A DNA stretch of 64,000 nt from Vibrio ziniensis (GCF_011064285.1 NZ_CP049332.1:744001-808000), one strand, 5' to 3'; shown: positions 1 through 9,138, numbered from the stretch's first letter. Notes: generated from the letters alone by a model not told the origin. Translations and numbers: made by a program.

Positions 1-500
1 CCACCTTTGAGCATTAAAATGCATTCGTTACCCAGAGCAGGGAACGAAATTCGGTAGGCGAGGGGTAAAACAATATGTCGATACAGCAGGCTATTTTTCA
101 TGCCCATTGATTTTGCAGCTTCAATTTCACCAGCATCAACGGATTGAATTGCACCACGCATAATTTCAGTTTGATACGCCAGTGAGTTGAGCGTGAAAGT
201 GAGCAAAGCGCAGTTCATCGGGTCTCTAAAAAATTGCCACAATCCCATTTCCATCAAAAACGGACGGAATTGACCAGAACCGTAGTAAACCAAAAACAGC
301 TGAGCAATCAGTGGAGTACCACGAAAGAAAGAAATGAAAACCTGCACAGGTGTCCGGTACAGTCTTGATTTCTGAATGCGAAATATCGAAGCGGGTAATG
401 CCAATAGTGCTGCAATAACAACAGATATTACGGTGATCTTGATGGTCAGCCATGCGCCGCTTAGGAGCATAGGTGCTATTTTTTCAATGAACTCTAGCAT
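1..500 (-). CDS. Polar amino-acid ABC transporter permease (HisM-like), partial
   Basis: This is an inner-membrane permease of a histidine/lysine/arginine-type ABC importer, cut by the left edge of the window, so only about the first 166 residues are visible. The frame is open from the ATG at 498-500 to base 1. Hydrophobic segments lie near residues 10-35 and 55-75. The EAA loop that contacts the ATPase is visible as EIEAAKSMGMKNSLLYRH, followed by LP. An AGGGAC ribosome site precedes the start. The gene begins 10 bases after the stop of the next permease and belongs to the same operon. The ATPase gene is not in view and would be expected beyond base 1. The family is clear; the exact substrate is inferred. 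Confidence 0.9.
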   Translation of the reverse strand, partial: MLEFIEKIAPMLLSGAWLTIKITVISVVIAALLALPASIFRIQKSRLYRTPVQVFISFFRGTPLIAQLFLVYYGSGQFRPFLMEMGLWQFFRDPMNCALLTFTLNSLAYQTEIMRGAIQSVDAGEIEAAKSMGMKNSLLYRHIVLPLAYRISFPALGNECILMLKG

Positions 501-510
501 TGTCCCTCCT

Positions 511-1227
511 TTAACGGCTTACGCGGATGCCACGTTTAGAATGTGCTTCCATGTTTGATAGCAAGCGTTCGCAGCATGCGCACACTGCCCAATAAACCAA
601 ACAGATTGTCAGATAGAACAGAAACGGCTTTTTCGTTGCTCCAACGGCGATGTTGGCGGCGCGCATTAGATCGTTCAGCGCAATAACGGAAACCAGTGCG
701 GTATCTTTTAGCAAGTTAATCCAGAGGTTGCCCAATCCTGGTAGAGCAAAGCGTAATAGCTGAGGTCGTTCGATATGCCAGAAAATCAGCCAAGGGCTCA
801 TCGAAAGAGAATAGCCAGCTTCACGTTGACCTTTATCGATCGCTTTCCAAGCTCCACGCAGTACTTCAGCTGCATAGCTGCTAAACACCAAACCTAAAGC
901 AATCACACCAGCACCGAAAGGATTTAACTCAAAAAAGCCATTGTTTGGGTCAAGCCATTTCAGTGTTTTGTTTATCAATAACCCAACACCGTGGTAAATG
1001 ATGAACAGCGTGAGCAGCTCAGGTAGACCTCGTAATACCGTGGTATACGTGGTAGCAAACCAACGGCTAGCAGGGCGATGACTTACTGATAGCGCGGCGA
1101 CACCAGTGCCAATCACCATACCGACAGGTAGAGCACACAGGGCAAGTCCTAATGTGATGGCTAAGCCTTTTAGTAATTCATCACCCCAACCTTGGTCACC
1201 AAAACTGAGGTACATCAGATAGTCCAT
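511..1227 (-). CDS. Polar amino-acid ABC transporter permease (HisQ-like)
   Basis: This is a full-length (238 aa) inner-membrane permease, the partner of the HisM-like protein directly downstream. The pair should form the channel of a type I amino-acid importer fed by the binding protein at 1319-2098. Several hydrophobic spans are visible (about residues 20-45, 60-85, 100-120 and 185-215). The EAA-type loop reads GQREAGYSLSMSPWLIFWH. The length is normal for HisQ/ArtQ proteins. The gap to the binding-protein gene holds a strong hairpin (1265-1283) that may set the ratio of binding protein to permease. Basic amino acids or opines are plausible substrates, but the sequence alone does not settle it. 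Confidence 0.9.
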   Translation of the reverse strand: MDYLMYLSFGDQGWGDELLKGLAITLGLALCALPVGMVIGTGVAALSVSHRPASRWFATTYTTVLRGLPELLTLFIIYHGVGLLINKTLKWLDPNNGFFELNPFGAGVIALGLVFSSYAAEVLRGAWKAIDKGQREAGYSLSMSPWLIFWHIERPQLLRFALPGLGNLWINLLKDTALVSVIALNDLMRAANIAVGATKKPFLFYLTICLVYWAVCACCERLLSNMEAHSKRGIRVSR

Positions 1228-1264
1228 TACATGCGTCTCTTTGAGTTATCTTTTCGCTCTGACT

Positions 1265-1283
1265 GGGTGGCACAACGCCACCC
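1265..1283 (-). promoter_or_regulatory. Intercistronic stem-loop between binding-protein and permease genes
   Basis: A perfect 7-bp GC-rich inverted repeat (GGGTGGC, loop ACAAC, GCCACCC) sits between the periplasmic binding-protein gene and the first permease gene. There is no T-run on the minus strand after it, so it looks less like a full terminator than an RNA-stabilising or partial-attenuation hairpin. Comparable hairpins (REP elements) between hisJ and hisQ in Salmonella keep the upstream message more abundant. The same role here is inferred. Confidence 0.6.
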
Positions 1284-1318
1284 TTTATACTGCTATTTCA
1301 ACGCCTTTTAGTTAGTGC

Positions 1319-2098
1319 TTATTGAAGCGTTAACAGGTTGATGGAGAAGTACTCATCGTTAATTTTCTTATAAGTACCGTCAGCAATGATGTTGGCTAGA
1401 GCTTGGTTTAAACGCTTTAGAAGCTCTTCATCTTCTTTACGCAGTGCCATGCCCACACCGTCACCAACATAAGCGCGGTCAGTAATTAAAGTGCCTGCTT
1501 TTTGACAGCAAGAGCCGTCGTCAGAGTTAATCCAATCTGTCATCGGCATAATGTCACCCGCTTGTGCATCAATACGACCACTTGCTAAGTCGAGGTTGAC
1601 CGCATCTTGAGTCGGATATAAACGGATTTCAGAATCTGGGTATTGTGCAAGAAGGTATTCTGCTTGCGTGGTTGAGCTTTGTGCGCCGATGATCATGCCT
1701 TTCAGTGCGGAAGGGGAAACATCTTTGATGCCTGAATTTTTATCAACAACGAAAGTCATTGCTGATGCTTGATAAGGTGCGCTGAACGAAACCTGTTTTT
1801 TGCGCTCATCAGTGATGAACATCGAAGCCAGAATCACATCGTATTTGCCAGCCAATAGCGCTGGAATAATGCCATCCCAGTCTTGAGCAACGAATTCACA
1901 ATCAATTTTCATATTGGCACACAGAGCTTTACCAATCTCAATATCAAAGCCTGCTAACTGACCGTCAGGCGTGTAGTAGTTGAATGGAGGGTATGCGCCT
2001 TCAGTACCTATTTTTAGTGTTTCTGCTGATGCGCCAGTAGATGCGAGAAGTGCGATACCTGAAGCAAGCAGAGTGCTGAGTAGTTTTGCTTTTGCCAT
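1319..2098 (-). CDS. Periplasmic amino-acid-binding protein (HisJ/ArgT-like, SBP_bac_3)
   Basis: This is the substrate-binding subunit (259 aa) of the ABC importer encoded just downstream. Residues 1-25 form a classic Sec signal peptide with cleavage after ASA. The mature start ETLKIGTEGAYPPFNYY matches the family's ligand-binding first strand. A GKALCANMKIDCEF segment and a later SCCQ segment place cysteines where a disulfide could form. An AAGGACA ribosome site precedes the ATG. It is the first gene of the operon and is divergent from the LysR gene at 2240. Lysine, arginine, ornithine, histidine or an opine are all possible ligands. Confidence 0.9.
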   Translation of the reverse strand: MAKAKLLSTLLASGIALLASTGASAETLKIGTEGAYPPFNYYTPDGQLAGFDIEIGKALCANMKIDCEFVAQDWDGIIPALLAGKYDVILASMFITDERKKQVSFSAPYQASAMTFVVDKNSGIKDVSPSALKGMIIGAQSSTTQAEYLLAQYPDSEIRLYPTQDAVNLDLASGRIDAQAGDIMPMTDWINSDDGSCCQKAGTLITDRAYVGDGVGMALRKEDEELLKRLNQALANIIADGTYKKINDEYFSINLLTLQ

Positions 2099-2193
2099 TG
2101 TGATGTCCTTTTCGTAATGGTTGCAGATTTAAATTGCTGTTTATTGAGTATGTGCAAAGTTAGTTAATATCCATAATGATGAATAAATATGAT

Positions 2194-2216
2194 ATACATA
2201 GCCTGTCGCTATGGAT
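2194..2216. promoter_or_regulatory. Candidate LysR-type operator
   Basis: An inverted repeat lies in the 141-bp gap between the divergent binding-protein gene and the LysR gene. The arms are ATACATAGC and GCTATGGAT with a 5-nt centre (8 of 9 positions pair). LysR-type regulators commonly bind such dyads between themselves and a divergent target. The repeat is seen directly; the assignment to this regulator is inferred. Confidence 0.5.
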
Positions 2217-2239
2217 AAATCACTCAATGGGATGACGAA

Positions 2240-3187
2240 ATGCTGAACGCTAAAGATCGATTACTTCGCAATCTGGATTGGAATCTGCTCTATACCTTTT
2301 TAACGATTGTGAATGAAGGGGGGATTAGCGCCGCTGCACGTCGATTATCCTTGAGCCAACCGAGTGTGAGTAATGCTCTCAAGCGATTAGAAGATCATCT
2401 TGATAAGCGATTAATACTGCGAAAGAAAGGTGTATTCACCCTTACGTTGCATGGTATGCGAGTGTACGAATACGCATCATCGGTCGGTCGCATTGTCGGA
2501 ACAATGGCGGATCAGTTCGTTGACCAGACCGATAACATTCAAGGAGAGCTAACGATTGAGATTGCCAGCCATCTTCAATGCCCGGCGTTTGATACTACGC
2601 TCGCTCAGTACCATAATTTGTTCCCCAACGTGATTTTCAATATCAATACGTTTCCAAGTGCCGATATCGTCAGCCATGTGACCGAAGGTGTTTTACATAT
2701 CGGATTAAGCAACAAGAAAATCGCTAAAACAGGTGTGAGATGCGATTTTATCGGCTATGAACAGATGGGCTTTTATTGTGGTCGAGCACACCCTTGTTTT
2801 GGTCGCAAAGATTTGACGCTAGAAGATATACGTGGCTTGCCATACATCTCATTTGAAAGCGACCAACCCGGAGAAGGCTTAGATGCTATCGCGCAGTTCC
2901 GAGATCAAAAACAGTTCTGGGGTAAGTTGGTGGCGGTATCTTCAAACCTTGAAGAGGTGCGTCGTTTAATCATGACCGGAATCGGCTTTGGAGCGTTAAC
3001 CGTGGAAAGTGCCAAGCCGTTTGTTGCACAAGAGCTTTTGTGGGCGTTGCCGCCGTACGAGTCATTACCTGTGACGGATATGTATTTGGTGACACCAGAC
3101 ACAGTGAGTTTGAATGAAATTGAATCCAAATTCATTCGGATGCTAAAACAGAACACACAGGCACTTGTAAGGGGAAATCTTAGCTAA
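2240..3187 (+). CDS. LysR-family transcriptional regulator
   Basis: This is a DNA-binding regulator of 315 aa, the usual size for the LysR family. The N-terminal winged helix-turn-helix is clear around residues 25-65 (GGISAAARRLSLSQPSVSNA, then LKRLEDHL). The remainder is the periplasmic-binding-protein-like effector domain. It is divergent from the amino-acid ABC transporter operon, with a dyad at 2194-2216 between them. It therefore probably controls that operon and itself, with the transported compound or a relative as inducer. Its stop lies 22 bp from the end of the convergent GGDEF gene. Confidence 0.9.
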   Translation: MLNAKDRLLRNLDWNLLYTFLTIVNEGGISAAARRLSLSQPSVSNALKRLEDHLDKRLILRKKGVFTLTLHGMRVYEYASSVGRIVGTMADQFVDQTDNIQGELTIEIASHLQCPAFDTTLAQYHNLFPNVIFNINTFPSADIVSHVTEGVLHIGLSNKKIAKTGVRCDFIGYEQMGFYCGRAHPCFGRKDLTLEDIRGLPYISFESDQPGEGLDAIAQFRDQKQFWGKLVAVSSNLEEVRRLIMTGIGFGALTVESAKPFVAQELLWALPPYESLPVTDMYLVTPDTVSLNEIESKFIRMLKQNTQALVRGNLS

Positions 3188-3209
3188 GCACTGACCAAGC
3201 ATGAAGCAC

Positions 3210-5141
3210 TTAGTTAGAAGAGGCTTGGCTAAGTTCTTTATACACTTCCACGCGATTTCGCCCTAAATGTTTGGCGCTGTACAGCGCTTTATCTGCCCGC
3301 TCAAGAATTTTATCAACATCGGTATCGAGCTGGTTGATCATAGTAATGCCCATGCTTGCGGTACAATGAATAATGTCATGCTCTAATACCACTGGGCATT
3401 CTTCTATTCGTTTACGTATACGGTTAGTAAAGTGGATTGAGAGTTCGGTTGAAGTACCTGTTAAAATTAACCCAAATTCCTCTCCACCTAAACGGCCGAC
3501 AGAATCGACTTTGCGGATTTCATCGCTCAAGATATTCGCAACGGCGACCAATACCTTGTCACCAGCGCCATGACCGTAAGTGTCATTAATCACTTTGAAG
3601 TGGTCTAGGTCGAGAAATATTACAGTGACGTTGTCACACTGGCTTCGGTGGTATCTCTCTAATTCGGCAGCGAGCTTCTCCATGAATACACGGCGAGTTG
3701 GTAGTTGCGTGAGCGTATCTGTCGTTGCCAGTTTGTGCAGTTCTTTTTCTAGGCGTATACGGTCAGTAATATCTCGTGATGATGCATAGAAAAAGTTGCC
3801 ATCACTTGTCTTTATCCATTTGGCATTAATTTCTACATCAATGATTGCACCGTTCTTTCTGCGATGCTGGGTCTCCAGTTTTTTCGATTCAGTACCGAAC
3901 GTTGCCATTGTTGCTAGGATATCTTCAGGCTTAATAATCGCTTCCCAATCTCGAACATTGAGTTTTGCCGTTTCTTCATCGCTATATCCGAGCATTTCTG
4001 CGAAAGAGTGGCTGAAAGCAACGACATTGCCATGTTTATCGAGGATGTGAATTCCGTCACTCGCCATATCCATATATATTTTGTTTTTCAAATGTAAGTT
4101 ATTGATCCGTAGGTTGAGGTCCATCAACTTTTCAATGTAATTTCCACGGTTGGTGTAATCGGTAAAGAATTTATTTAACACTCTTGCAAAAATGAAACCA
4201 AATATCACAGTTATAAGCAGGGTTATACTTGAGTTGTATAAGAAGCTTTTTCGAGACAGTGTTTCCTGAAGGTTACTATAAGTACTATTGAGTGAAAGAA
4301 CTAAATAGAGTTTTTGGGGCGCTGGGAGATTGAGCTTCCTGGAAAAATAATTGGGCGTTTCGTAAGTATCATTATTAATGAGTTTGTTAAATTCGGGTAT
4401 ATCTGCGTAGATATTATCGCCCCCACTGTAGCGACTCCAATTTCTTTTTTGATCATAGTGAATCAGGATTTCTCCATCACTGTCCACTAATATTGAGTGA
4501 TACAATGGAGCATTAGCAAAGGTGTCAAACAGCGGTTTGAGAAAGTAGTTAACAATTAAAATTCCATAGAAGTCATTTTTATAGGAGAGTGGCATGATGG
4601 CTCGCAATGTTGGCTTGTAGGGAATTTCAACGCGACCATTTTCCTCATTCAAATCGAGATTCGAAAACCAAACTTGATCCGCTTTTTTCTCAATAGAATC
4701 GTAGTAAAAATAGCGATGGGCTTTATTTTGTAGCTTACCTTCTTCAACTATTTTTGCTGAATCTCCCAGAGTATCTCTGTCGATTCTGATAACTTCCATT
4801 CCCTTATTATCGATATAACGGATTTTCATTATATCGTGCTGGCTTTCTGCAATTGTGAGTGCCAATTGTTCAAAGCTCTTTTTGGAACTGGTTGGATTAT
4901 TAAGGAACTGATTAAAAGATTCACTTGCTCGTATTGAATGGATAGTGTTTTGAGAGTCATCAAAAAAGCGGGCGAGAAAATCTTCTCTTTCTTTGGTCTT
5001 CTGTTTTGCGTTAGTTAATGCAATAGTCTCCGTTTGACCAAATAGAATCACCTCTCTGGTTAAGAATTCGGTGACAACTATCAGCACCCCAAAAGATATA
5101 AGGATAAAAATGATTTTTGGAAGGCTGTTATGTAAGCGCAT
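3210..5141 (-). CDS. Membrane diguanylate cyclase with Cache-like sensor, PAS and GGDEF domains
   Basis: This protein (643 aa) should make the second messenger c-di-GMP in response to an extracytoplasmic signal. A membrane span near residues 9-30 is followed by a roughly 260-residue periplasmic region of Cache type. A second span lies near 300-322 and a PAS domain at about 355-470 (DGIHILDKHGNVVAFSHSFA). The C-terminal GGDEF domain covers about 480-635. The active site reads GGEEF, which is a functional variant. The RxxD inhibitory site (RKVD) sits five residues before it, so product feedback is expected. The start is supported by a GGAAAT ribosome site. It is convergent with the LysR gene and divergent from another GGDEF gene. 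Confidence 0.93.
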   Translation of the reverse strand: MRLHNSLPKIIFILISFGVLIVVTEFLTREVILFGQTETIALTNAKQKTKEREDFLARFFDDSQNTIHSIRASESFNQFLNNPTSSKKSFEQLALTIAESQHDIMKIRYIDNKGMEVIRIDRDTLGDSAKIVEEGKLQNKAHRYFYYDSIEKKADQVWFSNLDLNEENGRVEIPYKPTLRAIMPLSYKNDFYGILIVNYFLKPLFDTFANAPLYHSILVDSDGEILIHYDQKRNWSRYSGGDNIYADIPEFNKLINNDTYETPNYFSRKLNLPAPQKLYLVLSLNSTYSNLQETLSRKSFLYNSSITLLITVIFGFIFARVLNKFFTDYTNRGNYIEKLMDLNLRINNLHLKNKIYMDMASDGIHILDKHGNVVAFSHSFAEMLGYSDEETAKLNVRDWEAIIKPEDILATMATFGTESKKLETQHRRKNGAIIDVEINAKWIKTSDGNFFYASSRDITDRIRLEKELHKLATTDTLTQLPTRRVFMEKLAAELERYHRSQCDNVTVIFLDLDHFKVINDTYGHGAGDKVLVAVANILSDEIRKVDSVGRLGGEEFGLILTGTSTELSIHFTNRIRKRIEECPVVLEHDIIHCTASMGITMINQLDTDVDKILERADKALYSAKHLGRNRVEVYKELSQASSN

Positions 5142-5450
5142 CTAAAATTTCCGTTCTTTTTCTTATTCTATAAAGATAGACAGTTATCAAGATGTTGCTT
5201 GTATGAAGTACGGTTAATTTGAACTCGCGTTATTTAATCTTCGTCGAATAACTCATACTTATGCAAAAAATAGGTTAGCCAAGGTGTATAAATATGCCGT
5301 AGATTCCACTTTCATTTAGTAGCGCTACTGCATTACACAAAGCCTGTAGTTAACTAATAGTTAACCTAACACACATCTCATCTTTTTATTAGCGATGTCT
5401 AAATCGGCTGAAGTAGACGTACAAGCATCAAAGTTTCACTGGAGAGGGTA
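5142..5450. other. Divergent intergenic region between two GGDEF genes
   Basis: These 309 bases hold no credible gene. They should contain the promoters of both divergent diguanylate-cyclase genes. The one clear structure is the palindrome at 5349-5365, listed separately. Confidence 0.6.
5349..5365. promoter_or_regulatory. 17-bp perfect palindrome, candidate operator
   Basis: GTTAACTA and TAGTTAAC are perfect 8-bp arms around a single central A. The dyad lies 86 bp before the start of the GGDEF gene at 5451 and about 210 bp from the divergent one. It looks like a dimeric regulator site, but no regulator can be named from the sequence. Confidence 0.45.
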
Positions 5451-7136
5451 ATGAAGTTAAAGCCTCAGTTTATGATAGTTACTGCTCTGGTGTTTATTGT
5501 CACTGCGGGGGCGGTATCTTGGTCCGTAAGAACACTGGCTGAAGGTATCATTGAACAATGGGCTCCGCGATTTATTACCAAACAGGCTCTCTACGATAAA
5601 AGCCGTACGCTTCAACCTATTCTTCGTGAACTTGCGCTTTCTCGTCAACTCGCCACTTCCAACGTTATTAAGCAGTGGGCACATCATCCTCATAATGAAG
5701 TACTGAAAGATGTTGCGCTCGATGAACTTGAGAGTTATCGCCAGAATTTCCAAAATAAGAGCTACTTTGTTGCGTTATTAAGCAATGGTCACTATTACCA
5801 TAACAATGCCCAAGATGAATTTAAAGGCAAAGAGTTTCGTTATGTTTTGGACCCTAGTAAGCAAGAAGATAGTTGGTTTTACAGTATAATTGATCAGAAC
5901 AGGAATATTCATATCAACGTCAATCCAGATGTTGAGTTAGGGTTAACTAAGCTTTGGATTGATGTACTTATTAAAGATGGAGACAAGACCCTTGGTATGG
6001 TCGGTACCGGTCTAGATTTGACGACTTTTTTAAAAACCGTTGTTGAAGAGGATGAACCAGGTATACACAGTTTGTTTGTGGATCACTCGGGAGCGATTCA
6101 ACTTCATCGTGATAAAGCAATGATCGACTTCGGATCCGTGACAAAAGCAGAGGGTTCTCATAAGTCTATCGATTTGATTTTCGAAAAACGAAGCGAGTTA
6201 GAAGCCATTTATCAATTGATGCGAGAACTTGAAGCTGGAGAAAAACAAGTTGCAACGACATTCGTAGATATACGAGGCAGTCGACAACTGGTTGGTTTAG
6301 TTTATTTACCTGAAATTGATTGGTACGAAATCACTCTGATCGATTTGAATCTTTTTCTTCCAGTTTCACATTTCACCAAGATTGTCGTCGTGTTCATCGT
6401 CACTTTATTGATTGCGTTGATGATGATGAATTTAGTGTTAAACCGCCTGGTATTAAACCCAATCAGTGAATTAGATAAGGCTTTAGTTTTATTTGAAAAG
6501 GGAAAGAATCCTAGTTCTGAAATCACTACCCGAAGACGGGGAGAGTTGGGAAGAGTGATTAATCATTTTATTCAAATGGCTGAAACCGTATTGCAGTCAA
6601 AGCGCGAATTGGAACGTAAAGTTTTAGAAAGGACTGCGGAGTTAGAGCGGCTTACTCAAATAGATCCTTTAACCGAGCTTTATAACCGACGTGGTATGAC
6701 TGAACGCATAGAAAGTAGTATCAATCTTGCTGATCGTAAAGGCATTCAACTCGGTTTGTTGTGGATTGATATTGACTGGTTCAAAGAGATTAATGATACC
6801 TATGGTCATGCCGCTGGTGATGAATCATTGAGAGCAATGGCAAAGATCATAAAAGAAACCATTCGTTCTTATGACATGGCAGCACGTTGGGGGGGAGATG
6901 AATTTCTTGTTCTATTAGTGAACGTCGACGAGCGCGATCTGGTCCAGATGGCACATCGCTTATGTGCTCAAATATCCAAACATAAGTTTTCTGAGTGCTT
7001 CTCAATTACTGTGAGTGTAGGCGGAGCTATGTATGTTCGAGGGCAATATATAGACACCTTATTGCAAAATGCTGACACTGCACTCTATAAAGCGAAAGAA
7101 AATGGAAGAAATGGATATTTTATATCAATAAAATAA
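5451..7136 (+). CDS. Membrane diguanylate cyclase with Cache-like sensor, HAMP and GGDEF domains
   Basis: This is a 561-aa c-di-GMP synthase. A membrane span at about residues 7-28 leads into a periplasmic sensor region of about 280 residues. The second span is near 310-332 and is followed by a HAMP segment (LNRLVLNPISELDKAL) and a short coiled coil. The GGDEF domain occupies about 400-560. The active site is canonical GGDEF, preceded by RSYD five residues upstream, which matches the RxxD inhibitory site. A GGAGAGGG ribosome site supports the ATG. It is divergent from the PAS-GGDEF gene at 3210-5141, but the two sensor regions are not obviously the same sequence. Confidence 0.93.
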   Translation: MKLKPQFMIVTALVFIVTAGAVSWSVRTLAEGIIEQWAPRFITKQALYDKSRTLQPILRELALSRQLATSNVIKQWAHHPHNEVLKDVALDELESYRQNFQNKSYFVALLSNGHYYHNNAQDEFKGKEFRYVLDPSKQEDSWFYSIIDQNRNIHINVNPDVELGLTKLWIDVLIKDGDKTLGMVGTGLDLTTFLKTVVEEDEPGIHSLFVDHSGAIQLHRDKAMIDFGSVTKAEGSHKSIDLIFEKRSELEAIYQLMRELEAGEKQVATTFVDIRGSRQLVGLVYLPEIDWYEITLIDLNLFLPVSHFTKIVVVFIVTLLIALMMMNLVLNRLVLNPISELDKALVLFEKGKNPSSEITTRRRGELGRVINHFIQMAETVLQSKRELERKVLERTAELERLTQIDPLTELYNRRGMTERIESSINLADRKGIQLGLLWIDIDWFKEINDTYGHAAGDESLRAMAKIIKETIRSYDMAARWGGDEFLVLLVNVDERDLVQMAHRLCAQISKHKFSECFSITVSVGGAMYVRGQYIDTLLQNADTALYKAKENGRNGYFISIK

Positions 7137-7221
7137 AATCACTTAATGGCGAGAGTGATGAAGCTTAAATCGTTCCATTATTTAACTGTTCAGCTTCATT
7201 CTTAGTTTAAAATCAAGCCAA

Positions 7222-7533
7222 TTAAGGCCACACTCGTTTCTTTCCAGCGCCATTGGCTTTAATCATATCCATGGTTTTTTTCGATTGTTCTTCAATCGAC
7301 TTCAAACTTTTCGTCACGGAATTTTGAAATTCTGCTTTTAATGGGTCGATCTGTTCTGCTGGAGCAGGGGAAGGCGATTTCATTTGGTGTACAAGCTGTA
7401 CGAGTAGTTTGTTTTGCCCTTCGAGAACTTTAACCTGAGCGGTGAGATCTTTCAGCAATCCACTTTGTTCACGGATCTTAGATTCGATGCTGTTAAAAGC
7501 CTGAAGAATCTGCCCAATATTTTGTTCTGCCAT
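7222..7533 (-). CDS. Small coiled-coil protein of unknown function
   Basis: I do not recognise this 103-aa protein. It is rich in Gln, Glu, Lys and Leu, with heptad-like spacing at about residues 5-50 (SIESKIREQSGLLKDLTAQ). A short Pro/Ala-rich hinge (SPSPAPAEQ) and a second helical part follow, and it ends in a basic GAGKKRVWP tail. No signal peptide or membrane span is present, so it is probably cytoplasmic and oligomeric. I chose the ATG at 7533 because GGAT lies at a suitable distance; an in-frame ATG at 7545 has no ribosome site. It is convergent with the GGDEF gene. Confidence 0.7.
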   Translation of the reverse strand: MAEQNIGQILQAFNSIESKIREQSGLLKDLTAQVKVLEGQNKLLVQLVHQMKSPSPAPAEQIDPLKAEFQNSVTKSLKSIEEQSKKTMDMIKANGAGKKRVWP

Positions 7534-7741
7534 CAAGATATCCATATTCGATGTACTAATATAGCTAAAGTATAGGCAAAGCTTTTGGATTTATGAGCTA
7601 ATTATCTGCGTATGTTAACAACTTTATTATTAACTTAATGAAGGTGAAGTTAAACTCTCTACCAACGAAAGATCAGTCGTTAAAGTGAACTATTAGTTAC
7701 CCATACGCACCTAAGAAACTTATATATCTCTATATTCTACG

Positions 7742-8017
7742 TTAGTAATGCTCGGTTTTACTTTTCTGTAGGAGGTAATCTTCAAGTTCTTTTATTGTAT
7801 CTGGGCGATTGATGTATTTGCCGATAAAGTAGGGCGGTATAAAGAAAAATAAAAGGTAGAAGGAGTCATGTATAAAGAGTCCTGCAATAATATCCTCATG
7901 ATTAATATAGGCAAATAGCGCCAATATATCTAACAATATATATAGTCCAGCGAGCACTGCAGACATGATAAGTAATAGTCCTAAAACGTTCCTTAAGAAT
8001 ACTTTAGACGTTGTCAT
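7742..8017 (-). CDS. Small membrane protein of unknown function
   Basis: This unrecognised 91-aa protein appears to have two hydrophobic spans (about residues 9-38 and 46-65) and a short, charged C-terminal tail (DTIKELEDYLLQKSKTEHY). It is preceded by a strong GAGGGA ribosome site, which argues that it is a real gene. The local DNA is AT-rich. It stands alone between a coiled-coil gene in the same direction and a divergent exonuclease gene, so context gives no hint of its role. Confidence 0.65.
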   Translation of the reverse strand: MTTSKVFLRNVLGLLLIMSAVLAGLYILLDILALFAYINHEDIIAGLFIHDSFYLLFFFIPPYFIGKYINRPDTIKELEDYLLQKSKTEHY

Positions 8018-8279
8018 TTTTAATCCCTCAAAAATTTGAACAGATCAAACGTACTCCTATTTGCTATGACACTTTATTGATATAAATCAAGTTTGTATTT
8101 TTGTTCATGGAAATTAAGTTTTCCTATCTGGTTGTTAAACTTAAATAGCTAGATGTGTTGAACGAAACTCTCAGCAGCTACTCTAAGCTAACTAGCTATT
8201 TCTATGAAGCGTCATCGCCTTTCTTTTTCCACTGTTTTTAGTGATACTCATGCACATTATTGTTTAGTTGGAAAACCTC

Positions 8280-8894
8280 ATGCCTCAAGCAAATTCTGTG
8301 GTAGTTCTCGACTTTGAAACTACAGGTCTTTCTCCTAACCTTGGTGATCGAGCAATTGAAATAGGTGCGGTTAAATTAGTTGATGGGGAAATTGTTGATA
8401 GTTTTCAGCAGCTAATGAATCCAGGCTTCAGAGTCAGTTCATTCATTGAAAACTATACTGGTATCACTAATAACATGTTACGTATGGCTCCGAGCTGTGA
8501 CGAGGTAATGGCATCATTTAGTGACTTCATTTCTGATGAGAACTTGATAGCTCATAACGCTTCGTTTGATAAGCGATTTCTAGACGCAGAGCTTGAGAGA
8601 ATCAACCGCAGCTATTCAGGAGAGTTCGCTTGTTCTTTGCTGGTGGCAAGAAGGCTGATTCAAGATGCGCCTTCACACAAACTTGGTGAGCTTGTACGCT
8701 ACAAAAACATCGAAAACAACGGAGTTTTTCACCGGGCGTTAGCCGATGCACAAATGACCGCCAGACTTTGGCTACAAATGATCGCCGATATAGAGCACTT
8801 TGGAATCATCAAACCAAGTTTTGAGCTTATGCAGACCATAAGTAAGACGGCTAAAGGGCAAGTGAATCAGTTACTCGCGAAAAGTCGCGGTTAA
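8280..8894 (+). CDS. DnaQ-like 3'-5' exonuclease (DEDDh)
   Basis: This protein (204 aa) belongs to the DnaQ/epsilon exonuclease superfamily and should remove nucleotides from 3' ends. All the acidic motifs are visible: DFETTG (Exo I) at the N-terminus, [11 protein letters not shown] (Exo II) in the middle, and [10 protein letters not shown] (Exo III with the catalytic His). I chose the ATG at 8280 because GGAAAA lies at good spacing; an in-frame TTG at 8268 would add four residues. It stands alone, away from DNA polymerase genes, so it is more likely an accessory repair or RNA-processing nuclease than the polymerase III proofreading subunit. Confidence 0.88.
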   Translation: MPQANSVVVLDFETTGLSPNLGDRAIEIGAVKLVDGEIVDSFQQLMNPGFRVSSFIENYTGITNNMLRMAPSCDEVMASFSDFISDENLIAHNASFDKRFLDAELERINRSYSGEFACSLLVARRLIQDAPSHKLGELVRYKNIENNGVFHRALADAQMTARLWLQMIADIEHFGIIKPSFELMQTISKTAKGQVNQLLAKSRG

Positions 8895-8903
8895 ACTTGA
8901 ATG

Positions 8904-8932
8904 AAATGGCTTTGTGCAAAAGTGAGCCATTT
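8904..8932 (+). terminator. Possible terminator after the exonuclease gene
   Basis: AAATGGCT and AGCCATTT form an 8-bp stem with a 13-nt loop ten bases after the exonuclease stop codon. The following T-run is weak, so this is a tentative call. Confidence 0.4.
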
Positions 8933-9040
8933 ACTAAATAAACAATTTAATGAATGATTTTAGGTATTGCCGGTTGCGATAGGCACAAAGCAATATCAAT
9001 CAACTTGGATTGTACTCTACTAATAACCGCAGAAATGAAA

Positions 9041-9074
9041 AAGGCGCTAGCAGACTCGACTCTGCTAACGCCTT
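9041..9074 (-). terminator. Rho-independent terminator for the CxxC protein gene
   Basis: On the minus strand, a stem of AAGGCG-x-TAGCAGA against its complement is followed by CTTTTTC, a good U-tract. It lies 65 bases past the stop codon of the minus-strand gene at 9139-9516. Confidence 0.8.
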
Positions 9075-9138
9075 ACATACAAGATCATCATTTTATATTT
9101 GATGAATGTGTTTAACTTAATGATTACGCTTAGTTTGA

